From NCBI GenBank assembly GCA_050953285.1, contig JBMNMK010000001.1, forward strand, positions 248,001 to 312,000: a stretch of 64,000 bases of DNA, in the 5' to 3' direction. Source of the stretch: Olsenella_K sp050953285. Its GTDB lineage: Bacteria; Actinomycetota; Coriobacteriia; Coriobacteriales; Atopobiaceae. Position numbers and translations under genes: made by a program. Shown piece after piece: positions 57,338 through 64,000 of this stretch; the stretch's first letter is position 1; each line of letters begins with the position of its first letter. The notes beneath the pieces were generated by a model that made no database searches, was not told the DNA's origin, and saw nothing but the letters and a program-made list of their open reading frames with translations.

Positions 57338-58300
57338 ATGGCAAACAGAGGTTCAAAATCCTTGAAGCCCGCACGTTCTTCTCGCCCTGCGCGGGTGGCA
57401 AAGCCCGGACGGGCGGGTCGCGCGGAGCGTGGCGGGCATACGGAGCATACAGGTCGCGCGGAGCGTGGCGGGCGAGCAGGCCGTCCAGCTCGCGGCGAGC
57501 GCCGTGGCGAGCGCCGCGGCGAGCGTCGCAGCGACTACATTGAAGGCAGGCGGGCTGCTCAAGAAGCGCTTGAGGTGGGCGTTCCTATCAAGCGGGCTCT
57601 TATCGCCCAGGCGGCAGAGCTGGACACGGGTCTTACTGCGTTGGTAGCAAGGCTCAAGGAGCAGGGCGTGGCACTGGAGCCCACGCCTCGCGCAACGCTC
57701 GATGCGCTGAGCTCTCACGGCGCGCACCAGGGCATCATTCTTGAGTGCAAGCCGTTTGCCTACGCGGGGCTCGAAGACATCATAGTGCGCGCTCGCGGTA
57801 CACATGAGCTGGTTGTGGTGCTCGATCACGTGACCGACGAGGGCAACTTTGGTGCCATCGTGCGCTCGGCGGAAGTTGTGGGTGCCTGCGGCGTGATCAT
57901 TGCAAACGCCCGCGCGGCGCAGGTGGGAACAGCTGCTTACAAGACTTCGGCGGGAGCGGTTTTGCACGTGCCCATTGCGCGGGTGGCCAATCTTTCGCGC
58001 GCCATCGACGAGCTCAAGCGCGCCGGATTCTGGGTGGGTGCCGCCAGCGAACACGCGGAACAAGACGTGTGGACGTCGCCTCTCGATGGCAAGTTCTGCC
58101 TGGTCATGGGCTCGGAAGGCGCGGGTATCTCGCCTTTGGTACAAAAGCAATGCGATTTCATGTGCCGCCTTCCGCAGCGCGGGCGCACAGAATCGCTCAA
58201 CGTGGCGCAGGCCGCAACGGTTATGTGCTACGAGTGGTTGCGTCGCACGTATGGTGCGGCAGGAACTGACGCCGGCAGCTCCCCGTCAAACAACGCCTAA
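57338..58300 (+). CDS. rlmB: 23S rRNA 2'-O-ribose methyltransferase, RlmB type (TrmH family)
   Basis: 320 residues. The first 65 residues are low complexity, rich in Arg, Gly and Ala (repeats of GRAERGG and GERR), an RNA-binding tail. Then the TrmH N domain (YIEGRRAAQEALEVGVPIKRALI) and SPOUT knot: VVLDHVTDEGNFGAIVRSAE, LVMGSEGAGISPL, PQRGRTESLNVAQAATV. It methylates G2251 (E. coli numbering) of 23S rRNA. It lies 9 bases after cysS. Confidence 0.92.
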   Translation: MANRGSKSLKPARSSRPARVAKPGRAGRAERGGHTEHTGRAERGGRAGRPARGERRGERRGERRSDYIEGRRAAQEALEVGVPIKRALIAQAAELDTGLTALVARLKEQGVALEPTPRATLDALSSHGAHQGIILECKPFAYAGLEDIIVRARGTHELVVVLDHVTDEGNFGAIVRSAEVVGACGVIIANARAAQVGTAAYKTSAGAVLHVPIARVANLSRAIDELKRAGFWVGAASEHAEQDVWTSPLDGKFCLVMGSEGAGISPLVQKQCDFMCRLPQRGRTESLNVAQAATVMCYEWLRRTYGAAGTDAGSSPSNNA

Positions 58301-58319
58301 GGTCAGGAGGCACAGGAGC

Positions 58320-58904
58320 ATGTCAGCGCACAATTCGGCCCGGCCCAAGTCGCCCGTATCTGCGTCCGCGCACAAGCAGGAGCTGCTGGTGGTGGACGGC
58401 TACAACGTCATTTTCAAGGGCGAGCGCTACACCAATCTCATGGATGAGACGCATCCCAACGATCCGTTTGAGGCAGCGCGCGAGAAACTCATTGCAGACG
58501 TAGCTGCCTATGCACAGGGGCGCTATGAGGCCGTGATCGTCTTTGATGCCGCAGGTAATGTATCCCCTGAGCGTCCCAACCTGCCCAAGGCGGGCGTCAA
58601 GATCATCTTCTCCGAGACAGGGGAGAGCGCAGATTCCGTCATTGAGCGCCTGGTAACCTCCGCCCGCCACCAGCCGCGCGAGGTCACGGTTATCACGTCC
58701 GACAACACCATTCGCGCCGCGGTGGGAGGAATACCTGTCACGCGCATCGGCTCGGATGTCTTGGTGCGAGACGTAGAAGACATTGCGGCAGACGTAGAGC
58801 TTGCGCGCCAGGAGCGGACGCATCAGCACCTGACGGTTGCCGACCGCCTGGATCCTCAAACGCGCGAGAAACTCAACAAACTGTTGGGCAGATCCTCACG
58901 CTAG
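58320..58904 (+). CDS. YacP-type NYN-domain nuclease
   Basis: 194 residues from ATG 58320, with CAGGAGGCACAGGAG ahead. PIN/NYN fold marks: ELLVVDGYNVIFKG with the first Asp and Asn, IVFDAAGN, and VITSDNTIRAA with the acidic metal site. YacP homologues (Rae1) cut mRNA on the ribosome in Bacillus; a similar role is likely. It is the last protein gene before the tRNA cluster. Confidence 0.88.
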   Translation: MSAHNSARPKSPVSASAHKQELLVVDGYNVIFKGERYTNLMDETHPNDPFEAAREKLIADVAAYAQGRYEAVIVFDAAGNVSPERPNLPKAGVKIIFSETGESADSVIERLVTSARHQPREVTVITSDNTIRAAVGGIPVTRIGSDVLVRDVEDIAADVELARQERTHQHLTVADRLDPQTREKLNKLLGRSSR

Positions 58905-58989
58905 GTTGCAGGCCGCCAAGGCGGCCAGAGGTGGCTACAGGTGGCTGCCGATGTGTGATCGTGAGTCTCATGAGGAGAAAAAATTGAGG

Positions 58990-59018
58990 TTGGCTCTCTG
59001 GCGCGAAGGCGCTATGAT
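58990..59018 (+). promoter_or_regulatory. Promoter of tRNA-Thr(TGT)
   Basis: TTGGCT (58990-58995), 17 bases, TATGAT (59013-59018), 10 bases ahead of the mature tRNA. Confidence 0.65.
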
Positions 59019-59027
59019 GTTCCTCAC

Positions 59028-59103
59028 GCTGGTGTAGCTCAGTTGGTAGAGCCCTAGTCTTGTAAACTAGTTGTCGCCGGTTCGAGCCCGGCCACCAGCT
59101 CCA
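59028..59103 (+). tRNA. tRNA-Thr(TGT)
   Basis: 76 nt, acceptor GCTGGTG paired to CACCAGC, discriminator T, encoded CCA. Anticodon loop CTTGTAA gives TGT. A T-loop TTCGAGC is present. Confidence 0.96.
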
Positions 59104-59112
59104 CGTTAATGC

Positions 59113-59142
59113 GCAGGTCAGTTTAGGCTGGCCTGCTCTTTT
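59113..59142 (+). terminator. Terminator after tRNA-Thr(TGT)
   Basis: GCAGGTCAG-TTTAGG-CTGGCCTGC followed by TCTTTT; 9 bp with one G-U pair. Confidence 0.85.
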
Positions 59143-59242
59143 AATGTGGAAGATGGGCATGCTGGAGATACTTTCTCTCTTGATCAAGTTGTGCAGGATT
59201 AGTGGGTGCTGCGCATTACCAAAGGGTTTCCCAAACTTTCGG

Positions 59243-59271
59243 TTGACAAGAAAAATTCCAGCGCGTAATAT
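59243..59271 (+). promoter_or_regulatory. Promoter of the tRNA-Tyr/Thr/Met-tuf unit
   Basis: TTGACA (59243-59248), 17-base spacer, TAATAT (59266-59271): near consensus, fitting a highly expressed transcript that carries three tRNAs and EF-Tu. Confidence 0.85.
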
Positions 59272-59328
59272 ACCATCCGCTTGCAAGGGACGTTTCACGT
59301 CCTGCGCAGGTGCTTGAGAACGGAATAT

Positions 59329-59412
59329 GGGGATGTGGCACAGCGGCAACTGCGGCGGACTGTAAATCCGCTCCCTCTGGGTTCCTTGGTTCGAGTCCAA
59401 GCATCCCCACCA
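59329..59412 (+). tRNA. tRNA-Tyr(GTA)
   Basis: 84 nt with a long variable arm. Acceptor GGGGATG pairs with CATCCCC; anticodon GTA in CTGTAAA; CCA encoded. Confidence 0.96.
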
Positions 59413-59418
59413 TTCCAC

Positions 59419-59494
59419 GCCCGTGTAGCTCAGTAGGTAGAGCACTTCGTTGGTAACGAAGAGGTCACCGGTTCAAATCCGGTCGCGGGCTCCA
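59419..59494 (+). tRNA. tRNA-Thr(GGT)
   Basis: 76 nt. Acceptor GCCCGTG with CGCGGGC (one G-U), anticodon loop TTGGTAA giving GGT, T-loop TTCAAAT, CCA encoded. Confidence 0.96.
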
Positions 59495-59509
59495 TATTCA
59501 AGCGCACCT

Positions 59510-59586
59510 GCCGGTGTAGCTCAGCTGGTTAGAGCACGCGGCTCATACCCGCGATGTCACTGGTTCGAATCCAGTCACCGGTACCA
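59510..59586 (+). tRNA. tRNA-Met(CAT), elongator type
   Basis: 77 nt. Acceptor GCCGGTG with CACCGGT, so the first pair is G-U; anticodon loop CTCATAC, CAT; CCA encoded. Lacks the 1-72 mismatch of initiator tRNA with C at 1, so it is the elongator; a tRNA-Ile2 with lysidine cannot be excluded from sequence alone. Confidence 0.9.
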
Positions 59587-59673
59587 GATTCTTCCGGTAG
59601 AAATACCGAAGATATATAGTAAGTCTGTAATTGAAGCGGCCATGGTGGCCGTTTCATGTAAGGAGGACGGCGT

Positions 59674-60879
59674 ATGGCCAAGGAGAAGTTTGATCGTTCT
59701 AAGCCTCATGTAAACATCGGCACCATTGGTCACGTTGACCACGGTAAGACGACGCTTACCGCAGCAATCACAAAGGTTCTTTCTGAGACCGACGGCTGCA
59801 AGGCGACGTTCGTCCCCTTCGAGGACATCGACAAGGCTCCCGAAGAGCGTCAGCGTGGTATTACCATTTCCGTTGCTCACGAGGAGTATGAGACCTGGGA
59901 GCGCCACTACGCTCACGTTGACTGCCCCGGTCACGCTGACTACATCAAGAACATGATTTCTGGTGCTGCTCAGATGGACGGCGCAATCCTCGTTATTGCT
60001 GCTACCGACGGCCCTATGGCTCAGACGCGTGAGCACATCCTTCTCGCCCGTCAGGTCGGCGTTAAGTACATCGTCGTGTTCCTCAACAAGTGCGACATGG
60101 TCGACGACGACGAGCTCATCGACCTCGTCGAGATGGAGACCCGTGACCTTCTCTCCGAGTATGGCTACGATGGCGACAACATGCCGATCATCCGTGGCTC
60201 TGCACTCGGTGCACTCAATGGTGAGCAGAAGTGGGTTGACTCCATCATCGAGCTCATGCACACCGTTGACTCCTATATCCCGACGCCTGCTCGTGATGAC
60301 GAGAAGCCCTTCCTGATGGCTATTGAGGACGTTATGACCATTTCTGGCCGTGGTACCGTTGCTACCGGCCGTGTTGAGCGTGGCGTTCTGAACCTCAACG
60401 ACGTTGTTGAGATCGTCGGCATCAAGGAGACCCAGAAGTCTACCGCTACCGGCATCGAGATGTTCCGCAAGACCCTCGACTTCTGCGAGGCTGGCGACAA
60501 CGTGGGCATCCTGCTCCGTGGTATCCGCCGCGAGGACATCGAGCGTGGCCAGGTTCTCTGCAAGCCGGGTTCTGTTACCCCTCATTCAAAGTTCACTGGT
60601 GAGATCTACGTTCTGACCAAGGACGAGGGTGGCCGTCACACGCCGTTCTTCTCTGGCTATCGTCCTCAGTTCTACTTCCGTACCACCGATATTACCGGTG
60701 ACATTTATGAGCTGACCGACAAGGATGGCAACAAGGTTGAGATGGCTATGCCTGGCGACCACGTGACCATTGCTTGCGAGCTCATTCACCCGATCGCCAT
60801 GGAGGAGGGCCTCCGCTTCGCTATCCGCGAGGGTGGCCACACCGTCGGCGATGGCCGTGTTTCCACCATCAACGACTAG
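59674..60879 (+). CDS. tuf: Elongation factor Tu
   Basis: 401 residues. GTPase motifs GHVDHGKTTL, ERQRGITIS, DCPGHADY, NKCD and SAL; the three-domain structure is complete. It brings aminoacyl-tRNA to the ribosome. Codon use shifts to the narrow, T-ending style of highly expressed genes (GCT, CGT, GTT), unlike its neighbours. It is transcribed with three tRNAs ahead of it, an arrangement known from other bacteria, with AAGGAGG as ribosome-binding site. Confidence 0.98.
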   Translation: MAKEKFDRSKPHVNIGTIGHVDHGKTTLTAAITKVLSETDGCKATFVPFEDIDKAPEERQRGITISVAHEEYETWERHYAHVDCPGHADYIKNMISGAAQMDGAILVIAATDGPMAQTREHILLARQVGVKYIVVFLNKCDMVDDDELIDLVEMETRDLLSEYGYDGDNMPIIRGSALGALNGEQKWVDSIIELMHTVDSYIPTPARDDEKPFLMAIEDVMTISGRGTVATGRVERGVLNLNDVVEIVGIKETQKSTATGIEMFRKTLDFCEAGDNVGILLRGIRREDIERGQVLCKPGSVTPHSKFTGEIYVLTKDEGGRHTPFFSGYRPQFYFRTTDITGDIYELTDKDGNKVEMAMPGDHVTIACELIHPIAMEEGLRFAIREGGHTVGDGRVSTIND

Positions 60880-60899
60880 TATTTCTTAACAGAAATGCA

Positions 60900-60930
60900 A
60901 GCCCGGCGCCTTTGGTGCCGGGCTTTTTTG
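60900..60930 (+). terminator. Terminator of tuf
   Basis: AGCCCGGCGCC-TTT-GGTGCCGGGCT with six Ts, an 11-bp stem with one G-U pair. Confidence 0.93.
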
Positions 60931-61008
60931 TCGCGCGATTGAGGCTCTTCTCGCCCCAACGTAAAATTTGAACGTTTTGTAGTGGCGTGGCTTTTTGCAT
61001 GATAGTGT

Positions 61009-61038
61009 TTGACATGCCACATTGCTACATGGTATTTT
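61009..61038 (+). promoter_or_regulatory. Promoter of the rpmG-tRNA-Trp-secE-nusG unit
   Basis: TTGACA (61009-61014), 18 bases, TATTTT (61033-61038) with a TGG just before it (extended -10). Confidence 0.7.
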
Positions 61039-61095
61039 CTTAGACCGTGCCACGAGTGAGATGGTCTCATTCAAGGCGGCTATACAGGAGGATTT

Positions 61096-61245
61096 ATGCG
61101 TACAATGGTTACCCTTGCATGCACAGAGTGCAAGCGTCGCAACTACACCATTACCAAGAATAAGGCAAACAATCCCGAGCGCCTCGAGATGAAGAAGTAT
61201 TGCCCGTGGTGCCAGAAGCACACCATGCACAAGGAAACCCGCTAA
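61096..61245 (+). CDS. rpmG: 50S ribosomal protein L33
   Basis: 49 residues, the usual size. ACAGGAGG site ahead of ATG 61096. Two CxxC-type pairs, CTEC and CPWC, bind zinc (the C+ form). TLACTECKRRNYTITKNK is the L33 start. It is followed by tRNA-Trp and secE, the normal order in Gram-positive genomes. Confidence 0.96.
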   Translation: MRTMVTLACTECKRRNYTITKNKANNPERLEMKKYCPWCQKHTMHKETR

Positions 61246-61260
61246 TATAGTTTCCTATTT

Positions 61261-61336
61261 ACGCCAGTAGCTCCAATGGTAGAGCGGCGGTCTCCAAAAC
61301 CGTTTGTTGAGGGTTCGAGTCCTTCCTGGCGTGCCA
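61261..61336 (+). tRNA. tRNA-Trp(CCA)
   Basis: 76 nt. Acceptor ACGCCAG pairs with CTGGCGT; anticodon loop CTCCAAA with CCA; T-loop TTCGAGT; G discriminator and encoded CCA. Confidence 0.96.
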
Positions 61337-61405
61337 GCTTATGACCACCGGCTTTCCCTTTCGGGTTAGCCGGTTTTGATGAATACAGGTTTGGGAGGTG
61401 CACGG

Positions 61406-61783
61406 ATGGCCAACAAGGAACGCAACAAGAGGGCTGCTCGCAAGGCGCGTCAGCAAGAGCGTGCTGAGCTTGAGAGCCTTCACGCGGCATCCGGTGCTCA
61501 GTCCTCTGTCGCAGAAACCAAGGGCGGCAAGGGCAAAGAGACCACAAAGGCAGTTGCAGCCTCAAAGAAGTCGGCCAAGAAAAAAGGATTTTTCTCCCGT
61601 ATTTCGGGCTACTTCAAGGACGTCCGTTCAGAGATGCACCAGGTTGTATGGCCCAGCAAGGATGAGCTGCGCAATTACTCTTTGGCAGTCATTGTGATGC
61701 TCATTGTCTTTGGCGTTGGCATCTGGCTGGTTGACACTGGCTTTGTTGCAGGTCTGGTAGCGTTCACGGGCCTGAGGGGGTAG
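61406..61783 (+). CDS. secE: Preprotein translocase subunit SecE
   Basis: 125 residues from ATG 61406 (GGGAGGTG ahead). A Lys/Ala/Glu-rich cytoplasmic start of about 65 residues precedes the SecE signature DVRSEMHQVVWPSKDEL and a single membrane helix. It clamps SecY. The long charged N-terminus is normal in actinobacteria. Three bases separate it from nusG. Confidence 0.94.
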   Translation: MANKERNKRAARKARQQERAELESLHAASGAQSSVAETKGGKGKETTKAVAASKKSAKKKGFFSRISGYFKDVRSEMHQVVWPSKDELRNYSLAVIVMLIVFGVGIWLVDTGFVAGLVAFTGLRG

Positions 61784-61785
61784 TC

Positions 61786-62352
61786 ATGCCAAAACGTTGG
61801 TTCGTATTACACACATACTCTGGCTACGAGAACAAGGTCAAAACTGATCTTGAGCATCGTATTGAGACCTATAACCTTGAGGATAAGATCGACAACATCC
61901 AGATCCCCACAGAAGAGGTTACGGAGATCAAAGACGGTGGAGATCGCCAGACCAAAGAGGCCAAGGTCTTCCCTGGTTATGTGCTGGTTCACATTGAGGC
62001 AGACCATCGCCAGGTGGACGATAATACCTGGGCGGTTGTGCGCAATACGCCTGGTGTGACGGGTTTTGTCGGCATCGACGGCAAGCCTATGCCGCTGCGT
62101 CGCTCTGAGTACGACAAGATCATGCGCAGAAGCTCTGCCTCTGCCTCTCGTCAGCAGGTGGTGCCCAAGCGTACGGCTACCAACCTTGAGGTCGGTCAGG
62201 CCATCAAGGTGGTCTCTGGTCCTCTTGCAGACTTCGACGGCCAGGTGAGTGAGGTCAACCTGGAGGCCGGCAAGGTCAAGGTCATGCTCATGATCTTCGG
62301 CCGTGAGACGCCGGTTGAGCTCACGCTTGATCAGGTCACCGTCATTAGCTAG
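61786..62352 (+). CDS. nusG: Transcription termination/antitermination protein NusG
   Basis: 188 residues. NGN domain start RWFVLHTYSGYENKVKTDLE, PGYVLVH and NTPGVTGFVG, then a KOW domain with KVVSGPLADFDGQVSEVN. It binds RNA polymerase and couples it to the ribosome or Rho. Standard gene order secE-nusG-rplK-rplA. Confidence 0.97.
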   Translation: MPKRWFVLHTYSGYENKVKTDLEHRIETYNLEDKIDNIQIPTEEVTEIKDGGDRQTKEAKVFPGYVLVHIEADHRQVDDNTWAVVRNTPGVTGFVGIDGKPMPLRRSEYDKIMRRSSASASRQQVVPKRTATNLEVGQAIKVVSGPLADFDGQVSEVNLEAGKVKVMLMIFGRETPVELTLDQVTVIS

Positions 62353-62369
62353 AACCACATGGTTTTCCT

Positions 62370-62412
62370 TGTCAGTTTCAATTCGGTGAGGAATGCTTCT
62401 TTGAAACTGACA
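62370..62412 (+). promoter_or_regulatory. 12-bp inverted repeat in the nusG-rplK gap
   Basis: TGTCAGTTTCAA (62370-62381) and TTGAAACTGACA (62401-62412) are perfect complements with a 19-nt loop. There is no T-run. It could be an RNase III processing site, a L1/L11 feedback site or an operator; position 41 bases before rplK suits translational control. Confidence 0.6.
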
Positions 62413-62452
62413 GCTAAATAGCAATGAGAAACACGCAAATGAGGAGAAACTC

Positions 62453-62881
62453 ATGCCCGCAAAGAAGGTAGTGCATTTTATCAAGCTCCAAATCCCTGCT
62501 GGTCAGGCAAACCCTGCACCTCCAGTAGGTCCGGCTCTGGGCGCTGCACAGGTCAACATCATGCAGTTCTGCCAGGCCTTCAACGCAGAGACCAAGGACA
62601 AGGCAGGAGACATCATTCCTGTTGAGATCACGGTCTATGAGGATCGCAGCTTTACGTTCATCACCAAGACCCCTCCTGCAGCTCAGCTGATCAAGAAGGA
62701 GCTTGGTCTCAAGAGCGGCTCTGGCGTTCCTCAGCGCGATAAGGTCGGTCAGCTCACCCAGGAGCAGCTCACCAAGATTGCCGAGATAAAGATGCCGGAT
62801 CTCAATGCCAACGACATTGAGGCTGTCAAGAAGATCGTGGCAGGCACCGCTCGTTCCATGGGTGTGACCGTAGCGGAGTAG
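62453..62881 (+). CDS. rplK: 50S ribosomal protein L11
   Basis: 142 residues. KLQIPAGQANPAPPVGPALG and FTFITKTPPAA are L11 signatures, the last part being the thiostrepton/rRNA-binding domain with the DLNANDIEAVKKIVAGTARSMG end. It builds the GTPase-associated centre. Confidence 0.98.
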   Translation: MPAKKVVHFIKLQIPAGQANPAPPVGPALGAAQVNIMQFCQAFNAETKDKAGDIIPVEITVYEDRSFTFITKTPPAAQLIKKELGLKSGSGVPQRDKVGQLTQEQLTKIAEIKMPDLNANDIEAVKKIVAGTARSMGVTVAE

Positions 62882-62995
62882 AAGACCGGACGGGATACCG
62901 TCAGGTGAAGACCACAGCCGACCAATTGCTCTCGGCATCAGGTAGCTGTGATATGTGGGAGGGCGACGCCGCCCTGTGACCACAGGAGGTAGAAA

Positions 62996-63700
62996 ATGGC
63001 AAAACACGGTAAGAAATACACTGAGGCCCAGGCAAAGGTAGAGAACAAGCTCTACACCCCCATGGCAGCCATGGGTCTGGTCAAGGAGCTGGCTTCTGCC
63101 AAGTTCGACGAGACCATTGAGGTTGCAATCCGTCTGGGCGTTGACACCCGCAAGGCTGACCAGAACGTCCGTGGCTCCATCAGCCTGCCCAACGGCACCG
63201 GCAAGACCGTCCGCGTGGCGGTATTTGCAGAGGGCGCCAAGGCAGAGGAGGCCAAGGCAGCTGGCGCAGACATCGTGGGTTCCGATGATCTTGTTGCCGA
63301 GGTTGAGAAGGGCAACATCGACTTTGATGCGGCTATCGCAACCCCTAATATGATGGGCAAAGTTGGCCGTCTGGGCCGCGTGCTTGGTCCTCGTGGCCTC
63401 ATGCCAAACCCCAAGCTGGGCACCGTGACCATGGATGTCGAGAAGATCGTGGGCGAGCTCAAGGCAGGCCGCGTTGAGTATCGTGCTGACCGTTATGGCA
63501 TCTGCCACGTTCCCATGGGCAAGGCCTCGTTTGAGACCGCTAAGCTGGCCGAGAATTACGGCGCGCTCCTCACCGAGCTTCTGCGCGTCAAGCCCTCTTC
63601 GGCCAAGGGTCGCTACGTCAAGTCCGTTGTGGTTTCTTCCACCATGGGCCCTGGCGTTAAGGTTGACCCCACCGTCACCCGCGATTTTCTCGCCGAGTAG
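62996..63700 (+). CDS. rplA: 50S ribosomal protein L1
   Basis: 234 residues, complete; ACAGGAGG ahead. MGKVGRLGRVLGPRGLMPNPK is the L1 signature. It forms the mobile L1 stalk and often represses its own mRNA. The 114-base gap before it contains a small AGGGCG/CGCCCT hairpin near the ribosome-binding site that may be the feedback site. Confidence 0.98.
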   Translation: MAKHGKKYTEAQAKVENKLYTPMAAMGLVKELASAKFDETIEVAIRLGVDTRKADQNVRGSISLPNGTGKTVRVAVFAEGAKAEEAKAAGADIVGSDDLVAEVEKGNIDFDAAIATPNMMGKVGRLGRVLGPRGLMPNPKLGTVTMDVEKIVGELKAGRVEYRADRYGICHVPMGKASFETAKLAENYGALLTELLRVKPSSAKGRYVKSVVVSSTMGPGVKVDPTVTRDFLAE

Positions 63701-63746
63701 AGTTTCTCGCTGAGCATTGGCTCAGGCATATGGCGTGAGTAATTGT

Positions 63747-63784
63747 GCTGTCACTGAGGAGAAATCCTTGGTGGCAGCTTTTTT
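63747..63784 (+). terminator. Terminator of rplK-rplA
   Basis: GCTGTCACTGAGGA-GAAA-TCCTTGGTGGCAGC followed by six Ts; 14 pairs counting G-U. Confidence 0.88.
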
Positions 63785-63785
63785 C

Positions 63786-63814
63786 TTGACATGTTGTAGA
63801 AGGGTTGAGAGAAT
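63786..63814 (+). promoter_or_regulatory. Promoter of the rplJ-rplL unit
   Basis: TTGACA at 63786-63791; a -10 of GAGAAT (63809-63814) at 17 bases is the best match, weak. The rplJ gene itself lies beyond the window. Confidence 0.6.
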
Positions 63815-63854
63815 ACATTTTGCTCAATAGAGCGGAACATACATCGCACGTTCC

Positions 63855-63964
63855 TGCCAAAGACAGCCGGCGCCGCAAGGCTTAATGGGGAAACCCACCT
63901 GCCGAGGTAACTTTGAAGATATGACTTCTTGGGGCCTCGTCTGGTAGAGATGGGGTCCTTTTTT
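63855..63964 (+). ncRNA. L10 leader RNA with attenuator
   Basis: Resembles the L10 leader: GCCGCAAGGCTTAATGGGGAAACC and CCGAGGTAAC, the motifs that bind L10(L12)4, are present. It ends in a hairpin GGGCCTCGTCT-GGTAG-AGATGGGGTCC (63932-63958, all paired with G-U) and TTTTTT, a transcription attenuator. Excess L10-L12 should favour it and lower rplJL expression. Confidence 0.88.
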
Positions 63965-64000
63965 GAAGGACATCCTCCCGGCAGCTCGTGCCAGATTGCA

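Overview
The window looks like a GC-rich actinobacterial chromosome, most likely class Coriobacteriia (Atopobiaceae/Olsenella-like). This is an inference from the housekeeping gene order (clpC, disA, ispD, ispF, cysS, rlmB, a YacP-type nuclease gene, tRNAs, tuf, rpmG, secE, nusG, rplK, rplA), the sortase-anchored VaFE-repeat protein at the left edge and the gene styles. It has not been confirmed by any search.

Bases 1 to about 34,670 are the right part of an integrated mobilizable or conjugative element whose left end lies outside the window. The right boundary is visible: a tyrosine integrase (33,202-34,416, minus), two tandem excisionase paralogues, then the 3' half of a tRNA-Pro(CGG) gene with CCA (34,625-34,669), followed at once by a rho-independent terminator that belongs to the chromosome. 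From left to right the element holds the C-terminus of a VaFE/LPXTG surface protein; two diverged copies of a 200-bp module, each ahead of a small peptide gene with a shared N-terminus; an MFS efflux pump; a 5'-truncated bile salt hydrolase; a MarR-controlled redox and ADP-ribosylation operon (aldo/keto reductase, nitroreductase, SirTM-like sirtuin, macrodomain); a mobilization module (candidate oriT, MobC, MobP-like relaxase and three small unknown genes); an Abi_C/HEPN abortive-infection protein; an ArdC-like antirestriction protein; a 12.9-kb single-direction defence operon; an intact IS5-family insertion that splits an unknown gene; a frameshifted gene; and a PcfJ-like protein.

The defence operon (14,243-27,159) is the main attraction. 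A ribbon-helix-helix regulator, a PLD/SNF2-type helicase, a DUF4391 protein, a type III Mod and a type III Res are followed without a break by a DUF262/GmrSD-type protein. Last comes a translationally coupled pair: a DUF6602 protein with a visible PD-(D/E)XK signature and a CD-NTase-like nucleotidyltransferase with an AGS-C-type sensor end. Modification-dependent or modification-blocked restriction, and possibly nucleotide signalling, are therefore welded into one transcription unit.

From 34,713 onward the sequence is ordinary chromosome. It carries small metabolic genes (DUF1805, flavin reductase-like, radical SAM, MATE, Gfo/Idh/MocA), release factor 3, a secreted ricin-repeat amidase, a KtrAB-type K+ uptake pair, a spermidine-synthase-like protein, TatA and GreA. 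It also carries a lysyl-tRNA synthetase fused to an HD domain, ClpC, the c-di-AMP synthase DisA, the isoprenoid and cysteinyl-tRNA genes, five tRNAs, EF-Tu, L33, SecE, NusG, L11 and L1, ending in an L10 leader with its attenuator.
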